Shown piece after piece: positions 59,817-64,000 of a DNA stretch of 64,000 bases (position 1 is its first letter; the number at the start of each line of letters is the position of its first letter). Made by a program: the position numbers and the translations under genes. The stretch spans positions 603,006 through 667,005 of the forward strand of contig NZ_JAAZQL010000001.1 in assembly GCF_012275515.1 (NCBI RefSeq), given 5' to 3'. The notes beneath the pieces are model-generated. The model did not search any database, was not told the origin of the DNA, and saw nothing but the letters and a program-made list of their open reading frames with translations. Source of the DNA: Novosphingobium sp. SG707. GTDB taxonomy: Bacteria; Pseudomonadota; Alphaproteobacteria; Sphingomonadales; Sphingomonadaceae.

Positions 59817-60200
59817 ATCCGATTTCCTTTCCTCTGCCCGATGATTCTCTGATTTTGTATACACAAAGGTTCTTTTGGGTTGAAAGATTGGAAGGGATCA
59901 AGGATAAATCTCCGAGGATCGGAATCTTTGTGCGCAAAATGGTTGGAAAATCGATTTCCTGCATACATTGCAGCGATTCCGGTTTGACAGCGCTGTAAAC
60001 CTGAAATACCTCTCCGCAAAGGAGGCGCTGAACTGCATGCGTTGATCGAGGTTTCGGCCTTGATTGCATACATTAAGGCAGGCGGCGGGGGATGAGTAAC
60101 TTCTGAACAGGGATATCCAGGCCGGCCTGGCGATGCGCCGGTGGGCATGGCGATATCCTCTTTTAATGCATTGAAAACAAAAAATATTGGGAGACGGATT
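59817..60200. promoter_or_regulatory. divergent control region with three TGYATACA motifs
   Basis: No gene is seen in this 384-bp AT-richer gap between the esterase and the TBDR. It holds TGTATACA at 59856-59863 (a perfect palindrome) and TGCATACA at 59960-59967 and 60065-60072. The last two extend to the 9-bp direct repeat GCATACATT, 105 bp apart, ten helical turns. The first TGCATACA is also inside the dyad CTGCA-TACAT-TGCAG (59959-59973). GntR/FadR-type regulators bind TNTATACANA-like sites; no such gene is in the window. Confidence 0.5.
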
Positions 60201-62516
60201 ATGAAAACCAAACTCGCCATGTCGATTCCGCTCGCCAGCCTGATGCTGGGTCTGTCGGGCTTGGCCCATGCCGCCACTGCGCCCGCCAAAGGCGATCAGA
60301 GCGCAGGCGTGGTCGACATCGTGGTGACCGCGCAAAAGCGCAGCGAGCGCCTGCAGGACGTGCCCGTCGCGGTCAGTTCGGTGAGCGGCGAAGTGCTCAA
60401 GGCCGCCAATCTGAGCAATATCACCGACATCCGCTTTCTTGCTCCCAGCGTCCAGTTTGCCGAATCGAACAGCGTGCGCGGCGAAGGTTTCGCCATTCGC
60501 GGCGTGGGCACTTTCGCCTTTGCCGATGGCACCGAACAGAGCGTGAGCGTGGTGGTTGACGGCGTGGTGCTGGGCCGTCCGGGCATGGGCACGGGCGATC
60601 TGGCCGATATTGCGCAGGTCGATATTCTGCGCGGGCCGCAGGGCATGTTGTTCGGCAAGGGCGGTTCGGCGGGCGTGGTGTCGATCACCACCAAGAACCC
60701 GGTCCAGAAATTTGAAGCCAGCGCCCGCGCTTCCTATGGCACGGACAATGAGACCAAGCTGGAAGCGATGGTCAACCTGCCGGTCAATGACAAGCTGGCC
60801 TGGCGCGTGAACGGCTATTTCAACCACCGCGACGGCTTTATCCAGAACGTGTATACCGGCAAGACGCTGGGCGGCCAGTCCGAGGGCGGTTTCCGCACCA
60901 AGCTGCTCTACAAGCCGAGCGATGATCTCTCGGTCCTGCTGGCACTGGATTGGGGACAGCACAATTCGGATTGCTGCCAATCGGTGATTGTCGGCACGAC
61001 GGGCGCCTCGCCGACCAATTATGTGGTCCAGCGCATGAACGCCTATAACATCGTGCCCAGCCTCGACAACCGCAAGACCAATGTCGGCGGGCCGGTCTAT
61101 CTCAACATGGTGCAATGGGGCGGTTCGGCGGAAATCAACAAATCGATCGGCGATTACACGCTGACCTCGATCACGGCCTTCCGCCGCTGGATCATCCATG
61201 ACAACACCGACACCGGCTTTACCGACACGCCTTTCTTCCCGATCAACGGCGCCGATGAGGCCCAGCAGCAATTGACGCAGGAATTGCGCTTCGCCTCGCC
61301 CAAGCGGGGGTTGGTCGATTATGTGGTGGGCCTCTATTACTTCAACCAGAACCTGAAGGCGGCCTATCCGCAGCAGGGCCAGCTTGGCCTGCCCGCATCG
61401 AGCGCGATTTACAGCCGCAAGGCCCAGCCCGATATTCAAACGCTCAATTATGCGCTGTTTGGTCAGGGCAACATCAATCTGACCGGCAATTGGAAAGTGA
61501 TCGTGGGCGGGCGCTATACCCATGACGATCTGACCATGATCAACTACAATCGCACGCTGGTCAGCCCGACCGACAATCCTTTCCCCGGCGCAGCCCCGCT
61601 GGCCTTTGACCAGACCAATTATCCCAGCAACCGCAAGGCCGACAATTTCAGCTACAAGCTGGGCACCGAATACAAGATCACGCCCGATGTGATGGCCTAT
61701 GCCACCTATTCGCGCGGCTATAAGGGGCCGGGCATCGGTCTGGTCAGCGGCTATGCGCTGGGGCAGCCGCTGTTTTCGAACCCGGAAATTCCCACCAACT
61801 ATGAAATCGGCCTGAAGAGCTCGTGGTTCAACCGCAAGCTGGTGTTCAACATCGACGCCTTCCATACCGACATTCAGGATTTCCAGACCCAGGTGGCCAC
61901 GCCCTTCATCTTCAACGGCACCAATCTGGCCATTCTCCAGATCGCCAATGCGGGCAAGGTGCGCACCCAGGGCGTGGAAATGGACTTTACCGCCCGCCCG
62001 ACCCAGCGCCTGACCATCGGCGGCAACATGGCCTTTATCGACGCCATCTTTGCCTATTTCCCCAATGGCACCTGCAACTATTCCGCCCAGCCCGGATGCT
62101 TTGTCAGCACCACCATTCCGGGTACATCGACCACCGTTCCGGCCACCAGCTTCATGAACAACACCGGACGCACATTGCCCAACAGCCCGAAGTTCACCTT
62201 CTCGGTCAATGCCAGCTATGATGTCCCCGTCAGCGCCTCCATGACCGGCTTTATCAGGGCCAATTACAACTATCGCAGCTCGGTCAATTTCAGCGCCAAT
62301 GGCGATCCGCTGACGGCCCAGCGCGGTTATGGCATTGCCGGGGGGCAGATCGGCATCCGCGACGCCGACGGGCGGTGGAGCGCGGCGGTCTTTGCCCGCA
62401 ACCTGTTCAACACCAAATTTGTCACCGCGATCAGCAACAATGGCAGCTATCAGACCGCATGGCTGACCTCGCAGGGGATGCGCACGGTGGGCGTGACCGT
62501 GGACGCCAAGTTCTAA
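60201..62516 (+). CDS. TonB-dependent receptor
   Basis: 771 aa; GGGAGACGGATT precedes the ATG. Signal ends LAHAA. TonB box VDIVVTAQKR. The plug has FAIRGVGTFAF and VDILRGPQGMLFGKGGSAGVVS, with GKGGSAG in place of the common GRNATGG. The barrel ends TVDAKF. It is divergent from the Tat-exported esterase, and its upstream region carries the TGYATACA motifs. It probably imports an esterified ligand. Confidence 0.93.
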   Translation: MKTKLAMSIPLASLMLGLSGLAHAATAPAKGDQSAGVVDIVVTAQKRSERLQDVPVAVSSVSGEVLKAANLSNITDIRFLAPSVQFAESNSVRGEGFAIRGVGTFAFADGTEQSVSVVVDGVVLGRPGMGTGDLADIAQVDILRGPQGMLFGKGGSAGVVSITTKNPVQKFEASARASYGTDNETKLEAMVNLPVNDKLAWRVNGYFNHRDGFIQNVYTGKTLGGQSEGGFRTKLLYKPSDDLSVLLALDWGQHNSDCCQSVIVGTTGASPTNYVVQRMNAYNIVPSLDNRKTNVGGPVYLNMVQWGGSAEINKSIGDYTLTSITAFRRWIIHDNTDTGFTDTPFFPINGADEAQQQLTQELRFASPKRGLVDYVVGLYYFNQNLKAAYPQQGQLGLPASSAIYSRKAQPDIQTLNYALFGQGNINLTGNWKVIVGGRYTHDDLTMINYNRTLVSPTDNPFPGAAPLAFDQTNYPSNRKADNFSYKLGTEYKITPDVMAYATYSRGYKGPGIGLVSGYALGQPLFSNPEIPTNYEIGLKSSWFNRKLVFNIDAFHTDIQDFQTQVATPFIFNGTNLAILQIANAGKVRTQGVEMDFTARPTQRLTIGGNMAFIDAIFAYFPNGTCNYSAQPGCFVSTTIPGTSTTVPATSFMNNTGRTLPNSPKFTFSVNASYDVPVSASMTGFIRANYNYRSSVNFSANGDPLTAQRGYGIAGGQIGIRDADGRWSAAVFARNLFNTKFVTAISNNGSYQTAWLTSQGMRTVGVTVDAKF

Positions 62517-62530
62517 GGTCCAAACAAGAT

Positions 62531-62562
62531 CAGGCCCCCCGGATCGGGATCCGGGGGGCCTG
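62531..62562. terminator. strong bidirectional terminator between two convergent TBDRs
   Basis: CAGGCCCCCCGGATC pairs perfectly with GATCCGGGGGGCCTG, 15 bp with only GG between, 14 bp after one receptor stop and 9 bp from the other. Confidence 0.85.
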
Positions 62563-62571
62563 ATTGCTCCA

Positions 62572-64000
62572 TCAGAAGCGCATCGAAGCGCGCACTCCAA
62601 AGGTGCGGGGCGGGCGCAATTGATTATAAAGCACGCCATTCTTGACCGGGCTCTGGAAGCTGGCGGCAAAGATGGTGGTGTTTTCAAGATTATTGACGAA
62701 GGCCGTGAGCGAGTAGCGACCGCCCGCCGGTTCGAACTGCAACCTTGCGTTGCTGGCCATATAGGCGCCCTGTCGTCCACCGGCCAGATAGTCGATCGAG
62801 ACATAGCTGGCGCTCTGCACCCGCGTGTCCGCGCCCAGCGTGATGTTGGCCCCGCTTTTCAGCGCGAACTTGTGTTCATAGGCCAGATTGACCGTCCAGT
62901 CCGGCGCATTGACCACCGGGCGGCCGGAACAGTCCACGCTGAAAATGGCCGCGCCCGCCGTGGCGGCAAGGCGCGAGGTGGGCGTGACCGCACAGCCCAC
63001 CGCCGGTGTGGCGCCCGATGAGGAATAGGCAAGATAGCCAAAGCTCTTGTAGCGAGCATGGAGCCACTGGATGTCGGCGGTGAACAGGTCATCGCTGGTA
63101 GGCTTGAACAGCACCTCGGCCTCGATGCCATAGAGCTTGGCCGCGCCCGCATTTTCGGTCAGGAACACCGGCGCATAGATCGCCCCGCCCGGCGTGGAGG
63201 CCACCTGCACCGGACCCAGATGCGACACCTGCTGGTTGCGGTAATCCCACCAGAAGGCCTCGACATTCAACTGCAGCCGGTTGTCGAGAAAGCGGTTCTT
63301 GGACCCGATCGTATAGGCGGTGAGATTTTCCGGCGCGGAATAATTCTGGCCCGCAGCGGCATAGAGCGCCCCCGACTTGAAACCTGTCGCCACCGAAGCA
63401 TAGAGCAAGCTGCGCGGCGCGACATCATATTCCACGCCAGCCTTCCACGTCGCCTTGCGGAAATGCACGTCGGATGTGGCGACGGCCGGGATATTGGCGA
63501 AGATCGGCGTGAAATTGCCGGTGGCCGGGCTGACAAAGCCGACAAAGGGCATGGTGGTGAAATTGGTCAACTGCTGCTTGTGGTCGTCGGTATAGCGCAG
63601 GCCGCCCGTTACCCGGAAGGAGGGCGCGACGGTCACGGTCGCCTGACCAAAGGCGGCAAGGCTCCTGGTATCGAGCAGGGAGTTGATCTGCAGCCCGTTG
63701 CTGCCCTGATCATAGCGCTGCCGGGCATCGACATGTTCGTCGAACCAATAGACGCCCGCCACCCAGTTGACCGGGCCGGAGCGGTTGGCAAGCCGCGCCT
63801 CAACTGAACCCTGACGCGATTTCTCGATGTCGCGGATCAGGAAGGCGGAGGCATAGGATTGGAAATCGAGATCGGTCTTGCGCCATGCCGGGATCACCGT
63901 CAGCGTGGCAAAGCCCAGATCGGCATTGGCGGTCAGCGCCGCGCCATAATAATTGTTGTTCTGAAAACCATCGCTTTTGGCGATGATCTGCGGAACCGGG
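62572..64000 (-). CDS. TonB-dependent receptor, C-terminal part (cut by window edge)
   Basis: At least 476 residues of barrel, open to the window end; the first visible residues are VPQIIAKSDGFQNNNYYG. The stop is at 62572 and the end reads LRPPRTFGVRASMRF, nearly the end of the receptor at 45.7 kb. Also shared are GYKSGALY-like strands (ATGFKSGALYAAAGQNY against ETGFKAGGFYYSPNG) and a Cys pair near the end (SVDCSGRPVVNAP against IIDCSGRRPVNAP). The signal, TonB box and plug lie outside the window. Confidence 0.92.
   Translation of the reverse strand, partial: PVPQIIAKSDGFQNNNYYGAALTANADLGFATLTVIPAWRKTDLDFQSYASAFLIRDIEKSRQGSVEARLANRSGPVNWVAGVYWFDEHVDARQRYDQGSNGLQINSLLDTRSLAAFGQATVTVAPSFRVTGGLRYTDDHKQQLTNFTTMPFVGFVSPATGNFTPIFANIPAVATSDVHFRKATWKAGVEYDVAPRSLLYASVATGFKSGALYAAAGQNYSAPENLTAYTIGSKNRFLDNRLQLNVEAFWWDYRNQQVSHLGPVQVASTPGGAIYAPVFLTENAGAAKLYGIEAEVLFKPTSDDLFTADIQWLHARYKSFGYLAYSSSGATPAVGCAVTPTSRLAATAGAAIFSVDCSGRPVVNAPDWTVNLAYEHKFALKSGANITLGADTRVQSASYVSIDYLAGGRQGAYMASNARLQFEPAGGRYSLTAFVNNLENTTIFAASFQSPVKNGVLYNQLRPPRTFGVRASMRF

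Noticed and set aside
59898-62804. Open frame of 968 codons on the minus strand over the receptor at 60 kb
   Set aside because: Same composition bias; it runs through the perfect terminator and a divergent promoter. The plus strand has signal, TonB box and barrel.
1-64000. CRISPR arrays, tRNA/rRNA genes, insertion sequences, integrases, prophage
   Set aside because: None seen: no regularly spaced repeats, no cloverleaf-like or ribosomal sequence recognised, no transposase motifs. A covariance-model search could still reveal small RNAs.

Overview
The window is high-GC, gene-dense alphaproteobacterial DNA, most likely from a sphingomonad (Novosphingobium/Sphingobium type). The grounds are eight TonB-dependent receptors (TBDRs) in 64 kb, many Tat-exported hydrolases, Rieske oxygenases and ring-cleavage genes, an ECF sigma/NrsF pair, and a GH68 enzyme without a signal peptide. 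I found no rRNA, tRNA, CRISPR, integrase or insertion sequence. The organism assignment is inference from gene content.

Layout. 0-4 kb: sugar-acid catabolism (FAH-family hydrolase and SDR, with a deleted SDR remnant behind them), divergent from a hydroxypyruvate-isomerase-like gene across two mirror-image operators, then an outer-membrane protein. 4-9 kb: a solute-binding lipoprotein divergent from a TctDE-like two-component system and a 2-hydroxycarboxylate transporter. 9-16 kb: siderophore-type TBDR with a PepSY membrane protein, then LysR, Old Yellow Enzyme and MFS exporter. 16-24 kb: TBDR, carboxylesterase and sulfatase, with a divergent LysR. 24-33 kb: a putative LacI regulon of TBDR, esterase, GH68 fructosyl enzyme, LacI, a second esterase, DUF3237 and a tannase/feruloyl esterase. 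33-38 kb: LysR divergent from TBDR and sulfatase. 38-41 kb: a self-contained redox operon (periplasmic peroxiredoxin, DsbD-like protein, ECF sigma, NrsF anti-sigma). 41-52 kb: an aromatic-catabolism region with two Rieske oxygenases, a VOC dioxygenase, an FAH hydrolase, DoxX, an ACMSD-like decarboxylase, a TBDR, and LysR and LuxR-type regulators. 52-55 kb: TBDR and serine hydrolase. 55-58 kb: flotillin-like protein and a partner. 58-64 kb: esterase and two convergent TBDRs, the last cut by the window edge.

How it works together. The recurring unit is an outer-membrane TBDR with one or two exported hydrolases and a local regulator: import a decorated molecule, strip its ester, sulfate or glycosyl groups in the periplasm, and send the rest to catabolism. 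The most interesting unit is the 24-33 kb one. Three sites sharing the core TGMACAAMCGWTTGC, and a fourth looser one, lie in front of (or at the start of) a TBDR, GH68, two esterases, LacI itself, DUF3237 and a tannase/feruloyl esterase. That suggests a regulon for acylated sucrose or fructan (plant sugar esters), which I do not recognise as a described system. A second link is a shared TCCAAT-N5-RTTGG site in front of the VOC/FAH/DoxX/Rieske operon and in front of a TBDR 3.4 kb away, which suggests one LysR controls both uptake and ring cleavage of an aromatic compound.
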